Position numbers and translations under genes: made by a program. Below are positions 23,135 to 33,574 of a stretch of 64,000 nucleotides of DNA, piece after piece (the stretch's first letter is position 1; each line of letters opens with the position of its first letter). This DNA comes from Siphonodentalium dalli (Eukaryota > Mollusca > Scaphopoda > Gadilida > Siphonodentaliidae). Below the pieces are notes generated by a model that saw only the letters and a program-made list of their open reading frames with translations, had not been told where the DNA came from and did not search any database. The stretch spans positions 213,312,373 to 213,376,372 of the forward strand of contig CP136061.1 of assembly GCA_032622095.1 (NCBI GenBank), read 5' to 3'.

Positions 23135-25500
23135 TTTGAGACTATATATTGTTGGTTACAATTAATTCTTATTTGATCTGGCCAATTTCCAAATGATTAT
23201 GGATAGTTCAGTTTCTCAGAATAATGCAGAATGAATTGTAACCGACAAGAGTCTAAAACAAAATAAGCTAAGAGTTCCTTACAGTATATATACGTGATGG
23301 CAGTGTTCAGACCATGTGCAGCACAGCGATGGGGACATTCCTCTGCCTTGTAGTTTGCGCTTGCTTATGACCAATTTGAGTCGCCATCTCGTCACGGCCA
23401 TACAGTGAGCAGAGAGAAAACCCCGATTTTGGTAGGTTTTATCATGGAGTGATTATACCGTACTATGGGCTAACTTTGTCATATGTATTTTGATTTTTCC
23501 TCGACGACGCGCGATAAAGTTTGGGAAAAGCTTACGGGCTCAAGGCCGGGAACCTACGCCATATAAATAATTTACTCGAAAGTGCATGTTCGCAATTTCA
23601 AGTCGTTTTTAAAAACAAATTTTTTTTCAAAAGATATCAATCAGTAAGTTATTAGACTAATGAGCTATCCCCAAAAAAAAATTCATCTCGGATACTGCAA
23701 TATCAAGATATCGCACAGATTGTTTTAAAGAAACTTTGGTTTTCAAATTTGCATCATCGAAAAATGGTGACCGAAGACACTTGCACATTGTTATCTTCTC
23801 GTGTCAGTCATTACACCCTCTGGGTGTATTCTGTGAAGGTGTTTGGCGTGTGATAGGACATAGGAGCTATAGGAAAATATGATAAGAAATGTATACTTTG
23901 GTATTTTCGTACTCGAAACATGTAACGAAGATCGACAATTGTGGTCTGATTATTATTCCGCATGCTAGTTCATACATTATTCAGTAGCATGTAATATATT
24001 GATAGTACTATGATATAATACAACCCCAACCAATCGTAAATAGGATTCTACTTTAGCAACAGGGGACGTACTCGCAAAATGCGTACCGGTTAGACTTTTT
24101 GCGGGATTTATGTATTCGCGCGCGGATGTATCTTCGCGACTGTCTCATTGTTGCAGTATGTAATTTTTATGACCGCGTTAATTGCTTTCGATATTTAGGT
24201 GTGAACAATGGCTGATGAGTCTCAAGAGTGTATGTAAATTATTCGGGATATGACAATCCGCGGAATGGGATGGAATGCTTAACAAAATGACAATCTGCGG
24301 AACAGAATGCAAAATTGAGTGGGGCGGTCAATATATCGAGTAATATGCACATCGATGGCTCGTTTTGGTGCCTAACGAAAGGCCGATATTCGCCCCAACC
24401 AAATATATTAACCACGCCACGGACCGGACACCAGGAGTTTCATTATTCGGTGGGCGACTGACCTTTCAACAAATTGTAGAAATCAAGGCTGTGGAACAGC
24501 TGTAAAATTATATTTTTACAGCGATAGAGCCATGCCCAAAAGCAAACGTTGTATTAAAATGAAGTTTAGCATCTATATTGAACAACATAAATATACTCAT
24601 TCCACCGAAGAGGTTGTTTTTGTACATCTAGAGACCGATTAACCCATACATGCCAAGGTGCCACGAAGCATCGAAAACTGCGTTCGACATCAATGTTTAG
24701 AATTTAGATTTCTCGATGAATAATCTAGCAAACAACAAGTATTATGTATCAAATGGCGCAGTGGAATACTACACATTTATTTGTATATACGATATGGCTG
24801 TGGTAAAACGACTACTGGCTCGGCGAACATGCAAACTTAATATATAGACGCCGATGAAAAAGAAAAACAAAATACACTCGGTGTTATATAATATAATTAT
24901 ATATCATAAATGTGTTCACATGCTTTCTCATGCACCAAGCGCATACCAAAACAATAACATATAATCAACTATACATAGCCGTTTCCAGTATACACCTTTT
25001 TCACAATCACTACATTAAAGCTCCAATATATGTTATATATGCCTAATAATATGATATTGAGGGTGTTATCATTTCTGACTATGGTTTTCTTGTATTTACA
25101 TGGGCACAGGATTCATCGTAAGCTGGAGAAAATAAATTTCGGCCATTTTCGATCAAATTATGACGTATGTTGCCGGCCATGGAACTGCTCACTCATTTAT
25201 GAACAATGCAGTTATAGAACATTATGAGCTGCTCATAGTCAGGGAGCCAACTCCACCAAAGGCCCTTAAAATCGAGTTCGTTAAACTTTTGGGGTAGAAG
25301 CAAACAACTGGTTTCAACTGAGAGTGCATATGACATGCTTCAACACCAGGCCTGTTGTCACTGTTGGGATGACCTTGAAAGATCATTTCAAGGTCATTAG
25401 CAAAAATCTGCATATTTAAAGCTATTTTCTCAGTTTTTTTTTGCCGAAAAATTGGTATATATATGCAAAATTTACACACTATAGTATATGTAGTGTGATG
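23135..25500. other. Gap without a supported gene
   Basis: AT-rich sequence. 'atgacaatccgcggaa' and 'atgacaatctgcggaa' form a short tandem near 24249-24300. A 65-codon frame at 25030-25227 is unsupported. No splice-bounded coding stretch was recognised. Confidence 0.3.
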
Positions 25501-25539
25501 TTATTATCAATTGAAAGAGATCTATACCAGCTGGAATTG

Positions 25540-27499
25540 GCCACAGGAGCTTGTAATGCGCTCCACTATACCCATACACCTCACGGTATCTGCCGTAACG
25601 AAGTTATTGCTACAATACGCAAATCAAAAAAACAATATTTAAAAAAAACTGAAGAAGTTCTGAATGACAAAAGTTGTGAGCCTTCAAAGTGGAGGAAAAC
25701 TCTACAAAACCTTTTATTCAAAAAGAAAAACAAATCGATTCCGCACTTAGTAGTAGGCGATCAGGTTGTTATAACTAATGCTGAGAAGGCCGAAACACTA
25801 AATAACTATTTTGTAGTATTTCTTTCGTTGACGAAACTGGAATAACATTGCCTCACAAATCTTTCAATCCATGGAGATCAACGCTATCAACGATCAAAAT
25901 AACTCACGAATCGGTAAGATCTGCCCTAGAATCATTAAAAGCATCAAAAGCCTGTGGTCCTGACATGATTAATCCCAAAGTTCTCAAGAACTGTGCTACT
26001 TCGCTTAGCCTCCCCCTTGCTGAACTATTTAGTATTTGCATTCAACAGTCTTATTTCCCTCAAACATGGAAAAGATCGAACATTGTGCCAATATTTAAGA
26101 AAGACGAACCATCAGATGTCTCAAATTATCGACCAATAGCATTACTTAGCTGTATATCAAAAGTATTTGAAAGATGCATTTTTAATCATTTGTGGGAATT
26201 TCTCTCTTCAAACGGAATCATAACGCAATACCAGTCTGGATTTGTCCGAGGGGACTCCACCGTGTTCCAACTCACAGATTTGTATGATCACATATGTTCA
26301 TCCCTAGACATTGGAAAAGAGATCAGATGTGTATTTTGTGACATAAGCAAGGCGTTTGATAAAGTCTGGCACCGTGGCCTTTTATATAAACTAGAAAGTA
26401 TAGGTATTACAGGGAATCTGTTGAAACTTCTTGAGTCATATTTAACTGACCGTGAACAGCGAGTCTTAATTGAGGGAGATCATTCTCAATGGAAACCTGT
26501 CATGGCGGGTGTGCCCCAGGGCTCTATACTAGGCCCCCTCTTTTTTCTTATCTACATTAATGATATAACGCAAAATGTTAACTGTCACATACGCTTGTTT
26601 GCAGATGATACATCCATATTTTTAACAGTTGAAGACCCTACATTGGCGGCCGAATTAATAAACGGAGATATTGAACGATTGGCATCCTGGTCACAAGAAT
26701 GGCTTGTGAAATTTAACCCGACAAAAACTGAGACTCTCTTGATATCGCGTAAAACTGACCCCCCCCCTGATCATCCCCGACTCCATATGTCGAACGAGGA
26801 CGTAAATGAGGTAACTTTTCACAAACATCTGGGACTAACGTTTAACAATCATGGCTCATGGGATGCTCATATAAGTGACATTATAGACAGGGCCTGGAAA
26901 CGAGTGAACCACCTAAGAAAATTTACTACCTGGACCGTATGACTATAGAGAGAATATATTTTGCCTATATAAGACCAGTCTTGGAATATGCCTCACCCGT
27001 ATGGGACAACTGCACGCAAGCAGAAAGTGATATAATAGAAAAAATCCAATTTGAAGCTGTTAGAATAGCAACGGGAGGAACTAGAAGCATAAACAGCATT
27101 GATATATTGGCAGACCTTGGTTGGGAAATGTTAAGTGAAAGGAGAAAAAAATTCAAACTACATCAATTCTATAAGATGTTCTATCGCAATTCGCCAGCAT
27201 GTCTTTACAACACTGTTAATCATAAACACCCAGGGGCTGACAGATATGACTTTCGAAGAACTGACTTAAGACGATCATTCTTGCCCGCGACAACACGCCA
27301 GTGGAATAAATTATCTGATGACCTGAAAAACTCAGAAACTCTAGAAAATTTCAAATACAAATTGAATACCAATCTGCGCCTAAGACAAAAGAATGTTCGC
27401 CATTATAGCTATAGCAAATGCCGCAAAGCCCAGTTCATATTGCAATCCACGACCTTATACGTAGTAATCTTTTCGATAACACTGGATGACATGGTCTAA
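25540..27499 (+). pseudogene. Frameshifted non-LTR retrotransposon ORF2 (reverse transcriptase)
   Basis: Three consecutive plus-strand frames make one broken protein. The first (to 25845) has the pre-RT linker (RNEVIATIRKSKKQYL, ETLNNYF). The second (25848-26942) holds the reverse transcriptase: YRPIALLSCISKVFER, DISKAFDKVWH, GVPQGSILGP and the catalytic FADD box near 26600. The third (26939-27499) has the thumb and C-terminal tail (ERIYFAYIRPVLEYASPVWD, WNKLSDDL). Frameshifts fall near 25815-25845 and 26920-26942. The motifs indicate a jockey/CR1-like clade. Neither the endonuclease nor the 5' end is visible, and the tail stops after a KAQF motif, so the copy is truncated at both ends. It would reverse-transcribe its own RNA in an intact state; this copy cannot. 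It lies outside the named host exons. Confidence 0.92.
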
Positions 27500-27696
27500 A
27501 TTCGATGACAAAGGGAAACACCGGCATACAGTTACATAATAATATAATGTGCAGTGGCTCTTATTTTTAACGGACGTGGCTCATTTGAATTTAATTATAT
27601 TTACGTAATTCGGAATGATAGGAAAATTATAGATCGACAAATGCAAGGAATATCAGTATACTCCGGGGCTTTATATACTTTGAAAAAAGAAATATA

Positions 27697-27752
27697 AACA
27701 CTCTTTATTTTTACCATATCAGGAATAGACTGACGAGAATCGCTCTTTATTT
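27697..27752 (-). repeat. Paired 'aataaagagcg' motif, 42-bp spacing (copy 3)
   Basis: On the minus strand 'aataaagagcgatt' and 'aataaagagtgtt' are 42 bp apart with 'cagtctattcctgatatggt' between. This is the best-preserved example of the spacer. Confidence 0.8.
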
Positions 27753-27864
27753 TTCCATGCCGAAGATGCCACGTCCGTGTATTCCGGTGATCAACACTGG
27801 TAGATAATCTACATGTACTTATAATGGTTGACGTCATCAGGAACGTGCCGACAGGGGGGATTCT

Positions 27865-28095
27865 CACCTGACACATCACTAGTTGGAAATTTCCAACAAT
27901 TTAGTAGTGGGGAGTGTGGGGAGTTTGCATGCTCCTACTTTTGTTGGACTGAATTGGCTATCAGTTGGACAATTTCCAACCTTATATATATTCGACCGGA
28001 GAGGTTGTGTTTGTACATCCAGAGGCCAGTCTATATATATAGATGCTAGGATTTTTCTATTTCCATATTCAGATTTCAAAATGTTCCTGGTCTTC
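27865..28095 (+). repeat. Dispersed 'ttggaaatttccaa' repeat
   Basis: Contains the 14-bp palindrome ttggaaatttccaa, then related half-palindromes ('tggacaatttccaacc'). Similar phrases occur at 36140-36440. 'gaggttgtgtttgtacatcc' recurs in diverged form near 24610. Non-coding. Confidence 0.5.
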
Positions 28096-28099
28096 GTGA

Positions 28100-28335
28100 C
28101 TTTATTATACCCCCCGCAACGAGTTGTATGGAATCGGCTTGTCCGTCCGTCCATCTGTCCGAGCTTTTATTGTCCCCCGACGTTCTGAAAGAAAAGGGGG
28201 ACTATATAAACGGGCTCCGTCCGTCCGTCCGTCTAGCCGTTTGGGCGTCCGTCACACTTTTGTAATCATCTGCTACAAATTTCATCCCAGAGATTTGAAA
28301 CTTCAGAATATTGTTGCCCATATATGAAAAGATGT
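28100..28335 (+). repeat. Dispersed repeat with (CCGT)n microsatellites
   Basis: It begins 'ataccccccgcaacgagttg' and 'ggaatcggcttgtccgtccg', then has 'ctccgtccgtccgtccgtct' and 'ctacaaatttcat'. A diverged relative begins near 41800 ('ataccaccgtaacgagttat'). I associate this layout with abundant invertebrate, often molluscan, interspersed repeats. Not coding. Confidence 0.6.
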
Positions 28336-28589
28336 GCAACATGTATATTCAGGACTGATATGTTGGCGAAATTGTTTTGTATTTTATGGCTAAAATTGAC
28401 CTTTTTTATTATCATTTTCCGCATTCTCAACGACTCTCTTCCGCACTGAGGAAATATCGGAAATGGCCGAATAGTTGAGAATGGATTTTCCGATGTCGGT
28501 AATCGGGCACTAATTTACCCGTGCATGGTATACGGTTTTGCAGATTGCTATTGAGAAAAGTGATGAAAATAGATGGTATTGAAGTGTTG

Positions 28590-28750
28590 AATCTATGTCC
28601 ATCATCATTTATGTTCTTAACCGGTATTCAATATTCACCGCTTTGTTAACTGGCATTCAGTATTTACACATTTTAACTGGTACCAGTATTTAGGAATCAG
28701 ATATATACGGGGGGGGGGGGGGGGGTGACAGTGACACCCTCATATATGAC
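28590..28750 (+). repeat. Part of a 'gaataccagttaa' G-tract repeat (right-half type)
   Basis: Three diverged 'aactggtattcagtattta'-like phrases are followed by a G17 tract and 'gtgacaccctcatatatg'. This corresponds to the right half of the element at 33187-33570. The matching left-half sequence lies separately at 29105-29215. Confidence 0.55.
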
Positions 28751-28751
28751 C

Positions 28752-29000
28752 TGGCCACTGCCGATACAGAAGCTCGTGTTAGCAGCTGCGATTTCCATGT
28801 TGACGTTGTTGGACATGGATCCACATCAGATGACATTGCCGCGCGGGAGCACCGTGCACCAAGGCTTCTCAGTTTACAGCTGCGTGTTTGTGATATCGAC
28901 ATATTCTGTAACTCAATCCCTCTTTCTCTATATGTGCATGGTTGTGATCTGTTTCAACAGCTCGGTGCAGATAGCCAACTTTGATCAATAGTAATGTTTG
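28752..29000 (+). other. Coding-like open frame of unknown identity
   Basis: One plus-strand frame stays open from about 28746 to the TGA near 28984, without a convincing start. It lies between the two halves of the G-tract repeat. I recognise no domain. It could be an old exon or chance. Confidence 0.2.
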
Positions 29001-29104
29001 GGAGATTAAAATTATGATGACAGCTATATATTTCACGATCCCACATGCATACACGAGGAGGTGTACAATTTATTTTTATGAAATAACTACCAGGTATACA
29101 CGCG

Positions 29105-29280
29105 GTATCATGTGGGTAGATGTCACCCCCTTTGACCGTGGATATACACAGAAGTGGTGAATACTGAATACCAGTTAAGAAAATAGGTGATAAAGGACAC
29201 GGACTTCAATGTTTAATGTTCACACTTCAAAACCATTGTGGGAAGCTGAATTCGTGATTTGGGGGGGGGGGGGGGGCTAA
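29105..29280 (+). repeat. Left-half type G-tract repeat and G17 homopolymer
   Basis: 'gtagatgtcacccc', then 'tgaatactgaataccagtta' and 'aggtgataaaggacac', match the left half of the 33187-33570 element. A G17 run occupies about 29261-29277. Confidence 0.55.
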
Positions 29281-29327
29281 CACTGGGATGGTCGAATAGA
29301 CCGATAGGTCTATTCCTTCACCCCTCA

Positions 29328-29797
29328 TTTTTTTTTAGCTTTATTAGAAAGATATAAAGAAAATAACAAAAAAAAACAATACATATTTCAGAATTTTTTT
29401 TCTCCATTTATTTCTTTTTCTTTCGTCGTTTATTTGGATGTTTTTCAGCTGATGATTTTGCTTTTTCTTTGGCAGCTCAGTCTTTTTTGCATTTGTCAAT
29501 GTCCTGTTGTGCTGCCTTTGACAATGCCCGTGATTCTCTCACGACTTGTCTCGATATTTCTAGTTGTTCTTGTAAGCGCCTGTTGAAATCTGCTGCTCTT
29601 GGTGATACGGATGATCCAGAAGTCTCGGGTTGGTAGAATTCCGGAGTCTTCGGTGTGGTGAAATGCCCCGGTGGTTCTGGTGTCATTTCTGTCTGGGCCA
29701 TGATTTCGGCTACATATATGTCTGAGGTAGTTTCCGCTGGTGGTGGCAGGTACACCATTGAGCTTGCATATATGTCCACTCCGGGACTTCCACCCAT
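29328..29797 (-). pseudogene. Possible retrocopy or small gene with polyA signal
   Basis: On the minus strand an ATG at 29797 opens a 106-residue frame: Pro/Thr/Ser-rich in its first half, then a probable coiled coil (FNRRLQEQLEISRQVVRESR). After the TGA at 29477-29479 the same frame continues for about 20 Lys/Ala-rich residues, ending in a basic NKRRKKKK stretch, then a true stop. Beyond that comes a 3' region ending in aataaa, three bases, and a run of nine A (29328-29345). A polyA signal joined directly to an A-run is what a processed retrocopy leaves; the internal TGA would then be a disabling mutation. No family recognised. Alternatively it is a transposon accessory protein. Confidence 0.4.
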
Positions 29798-29947
29798 CAA
29801 CGCCTACCCAGATGCCAGACGAAACGTTGATTTATCAGTCGAAATGAAAATAAACTTGAAGTACGGTACACGATATTCGAAGACACTCCATTAAGTATAA
29901 TGGACACATTGACTGTTATATATACCGGGGCGCATGCATGGTGCTTA

Positions 29948-31005
29948 TTTTGTCAAATTTATAACTTGATACTTCAGATATAGTCATTATGGCGATTACT
30001 CATGAATATTCACTTTGTTTCTTCTCTGCTGTCTAATTATCTGTGTTTACACGTTGATCTTGAGATAAGATGGTGTCCAATCTGGTCTCCGTTTTCGTTG
30101 ATGCTCAGTTATTTTTAATCTGTAACTGAGACATGTCGTCAAGGGACTTCTAGAAAATCATGCTAAAAAGCATACATATGTTTTACTGGTCTGATAATAT
30201 ACATTTCTATGACGTATGCTGTGTCACACTATTGAACGAGTGTTGCATTGGGAATATCCAGTCAGTGAACACAGTGGGCCCCTTATTAGAAACATAAAAT
30301 AGTCAATGTTGACACCAGTTAAGTGTACATTAAGCTGATTTGAATACGCGACAATTAAAATATGTATTTCATTAGTGTAGCACACGAGAGGTGATTCAAA
30401 TTGTCAGTTGTGAAACTGACATTTACACATGAAACGTTATTAAATGTTGCTACTACAAATAAGCGCTATTTCAATTTCTCCTGATGCAATCAAACGTGCT
30501 ACAAATTTCTATCAAAGTTAAGCTATTTGGTAAAAACGTGTATAGTGCTAAAAATGGTATAATTAATTTAATTTGCAATATGTTTTATATATCCCAAATC
30601 TAATGAACATTCGGGGTGTAGCATGTTTCAGTGGACTGTCGGTCAACAAGGTATGTGCTGTGCACCAGCGATAGCAACGACAGGCACCGGTCGGGGTATG
30701 AAATAACTGATTGATTTATGTATTCTGGCAACAGTTCTCCATTAATTGACACAATTTTGGACCGATGACAACCGCACACCAATACGTCACTCTCTAAACC
30801 ATATCCGCGATGAAATGTAGAGTACATATAACTAGTCGCCAACTGAAAATATGAGCTGAAACAACTGAATATTTGTCAAATATCTCACTTCAGATTGCCA
30901 ATTAGCTACCGTTTTTCAGCAGGAATTCTCAATATGAATCATATGAATAAATAAAGTGAATATTCATCGCTATGGTGACTATAATATTTATGCGCGATAT
31001 GACAA
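29948..31005. mobile_element. Possible ~1 kb TIR element
   Basis: A stretch near 29985-30018 ('atgaatattcactttgttt') is an imperfect reverse complement of 30950-30990 ('aaagtgaatattcat' and 'atggtgactataat'). The outermost bases (tttgtcaaa / atgacaaac) also match weakly. A minus-strand open frame at 30600-30842 lies inside, unidentified. Confidence 0.35.
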
Positions 31006-31009
31006 ACGT

Positions 31010-31600
31010 TTACAATTTATATTCAATTCGGCCACCGCATTGGCAGCTGCTATCTTCGATTTTGTGGCTATATTGATCCCAAAATGACTACATTTTACTT
31101 TGTTTATAACTGGGGATTCTTTATAAGTTAAATCTCTGCTACAGTCAACTCTGAGCGATCGTTTTCGTTACGGCTCTTTCATTGTGACGGGTTGATTAAA
31201 AACGTAATGGTGCATGACAATACACTTCCATCGTGTACTATTAGCGAGCTTCATTAGTGTTTAGTTTGGACATTGGTCGTAAAAATAAAGAGTCCACCTC
31301 AGCGCAATGATTGATGTAAAATACAAAATTTCAGTGCTCTATTCTCCGCGAAGTCACCATTATTCACGCAATGTGTAAAATAAGCACAATCTATATCTAA
31401 GCAGACTTCTGCTGTTATAATTCGGCTCAAAGCGTTCGCCGAACAAAAGGCCGTTAATTAAATCGGTACGCATGCATATACAAGTGTGCGAAATTATACA
31501 ACACCTGTGCTACATTCATTTTGTCAGCGACATTCAAAAACTGCAAATCACGGTAAAATTTATCGTTTCCATGTTCCTGTCTTATCTAAACATGTATTAT
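31010..31600. other. Gap without a supported feature
   Basis: AT-rich sequence with no exon or repeat that I could support. Confidence 0.3.
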
Positions 31601-31603
31601 GTA

Positions 31604-32208
31604 TGTCCTGTTTCCGCCTCATACATTTTTCGCTTCCTTCGTTTTTTTTTCGCTTGTTTCGGTTCCTTCGCGGCGAAGCAAGCGAAATAATCTCAATCTC
31701 GCCACGAAGGAACCGAAGGAAGCGAAATATAAAAACTAACCAAGCGAAAAAATCAAACGACGAAAGCGAAGGAAACATCATTGTTATTTCGCTTGGTTTT
31801 TTCGCTTTTGGTGGTTCCTTCGCATGGTTCGCGAAGTATCCGAAGCAAGCGAAGGAACCACGGACACCCAACAACCAAGAACCAAGAACTTTTTTCTTGG
31901 TTGTTGTTGGGTTTCGGTGGTTCCTTCGTTTGGTCCTAATACTTCGCGAAGCAAGCGAAGGAACCACCGAAAGCGAAAACAACAACAAAATATCGCACGA
32001 AGGAAGCGAAAAAAAAACGAATGAAGCAAGTGAAATAACAATGATGTTTTTTCGCTTTTGTCATTCGATTTTTCGCTTCCTTTGTTTCCTTCGTGGCGAA
32101 GGAACCGAAATAATTGAGGTTATTTCGCTTGCTTCGCCGCGAAGGAACCAAAGCAAGCTTAAAAACCAAACGAAGGAAGCGAAAAACGTATGTGGCGGAA
32201 ACAGGACA
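31604..32208. mobile_element. 605-bp foldback built of 'ttcgcttccttcg' palindromes
   Basis: The ends 'tgtcctgtttccgcc' (31604) and 'ggcggaaacaggaca' (to 32208) are perfect inverted repeats and continue inward as 'ttttcgcttccttcgtt' and its complement. The interior is a mosaic of the same short words (gaagcgaa, ggttccttcg, gcgaagcaagcg) in both orientations. It is stop-poor in several frames, so the long open frame across it (31486-32304) is a compositional artefact. The matched ends suggest a mobile foldback. Flanks 'gtattatgt' and 'atattatgt' may be an imperfect TSD. Confidence 0.75.
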
Positions 32209-32609
32209 CCATATTATGTCTTCATATATACCATGTTTTTAAATCTTATTAATTATACCATGTTTTATCTATATCTATTTATATTTTATTCGGTACTTTA
32301 TTGAATAAAGTTAAATTAATCAATAATGAGTCGGTTGTGCTTCGACAACTCTTAGTAACAACGTCAATACATTCCCATCGTAGTGCGATTTTCTCTAAAC
32401 CGAACAGAACGGCCGGTCCGAATGGTGTTCGGTTTGGAGAGATTTTATTGTATTTATATCTCCTCTCTTGTTTTGTTAATACATTTCGAGAGAAAAGATA
32501 CAAGATTGCGTTTACATTTTTTTTTTGGTGGGTAAAATACCGTCAATTTCGGAGGCCATTTTCACAGCCATTTTGTAATGGGGTAAGCGTGAATATTATG
32601 ATGTTAATG

Positions 32610-32905
32610 TGATGTGAAACGCTCCGGTAGGGTGATCAAATAGAAATGGAGAATAATCTTGCTGAAAATAGTATTTTTTACAAATATTATATCCAATTTG
32701 ACAACAAACACCGTCATTCTTATATATTAATTAAGTACAGTGACTCTCGATGGCGAAATCGTTTTCGTTAGCTTATCGCAGATAGTAGCGTCCCGAATCG
32801 AGAAGTAAATATTTACAATTCCTCCAGTTGGCATGTCGCCTGAATACTAACTTATTAGTTTCACGCACCCGAATAAGTACATAATATGTCTTTAACTTGA
32901 ATTCA
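32610..32905 (-). repeat. Dispersed repeat 'D', copy 2
   Basis: Reverse-strand copy of the 44205-44590 repeat. It includes 'gtgaaacgctccgg', 'gcaagattattctcc' on the minus strand, and 'gcgtcccgaatcgag' and 'cgcacccgaataag' on the plus strand. Confidence 0.8.
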
Positions 32906-33186
32906 GTCGAGTGTATGATATATGACCACAGTAACAATTATAATCCAATGTGCACAATTTATCAGATATTTTTGAAGCGTACGGTTCTCGGTGGCCATCT
33001 TGGACGCAATCCTAAATCCAGAGGTTTTTTCCCCATGGAATTGTAGCGGAATTTGGATATAATATATTTTACCCAAGTTTCTGCTGCGGAGAATGACAAC
33101 AAAATCGCATTATAATCTATTTCGTTTGGATCATATATATACGCTATACATAATACAGACCATACTACCACCATAGCAAAATAATC

Positions 33187-33570
33187 GGCCTTACATGAGG
33201 GTATCACCCCCTCCCCCTGAATCCTGAATACCAGTTAATTTGGGGGGGGGGGGTGAATCCTGAATACCAGTTAATTTGGGGGGGGGGGGGGTGAATCCTG
33301 AATACATGTTAAGAAATAATATGCGATAAATGACATACAAATTGACTGGTGGTCGAATATGCCCAAGAAGCTATTCTACCCACTCATTCATACAGATAAC
33401 TAGCACAAAATATTATTTTGCGCCATCAAAACCTGCGTCCAAGATGTTTTGCTTGAACCCGAATACCAGTTAATTCGGGGGTATGAATCCCGCGTACGGC
33501 TTCAAAACACCCTGAATCCCGCGTACCGAAAGAGGGGGGGGGGGGGGTGATACCCTCATACATGCAAGGG
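33187..33570. mobile_element. G-tract element with 'agggtatcaccccc' inverted ends
   Basis: The left end 'tgagggtatcaccccc' and right end 'gggggtgataccctca' are inverted repeats. Inside, 'tgaatcctgaataccagtta' followed by 'attt' and a G11-G13 tract repeats twice in tandem (33216-33300). A third diverged copy is near 33460. The G-runs could form G-quadruplexes. Related halves occur at 28590-29280. Confidence 0.6.
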
Positions 33571-33574
33571 GGAG

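Noticed and set aside
31486-32304. A 272-codon open frame
   Set aside because: It runs through both arms of a foldback made of one short word. Several frames on both strands are open for compositional reasons.
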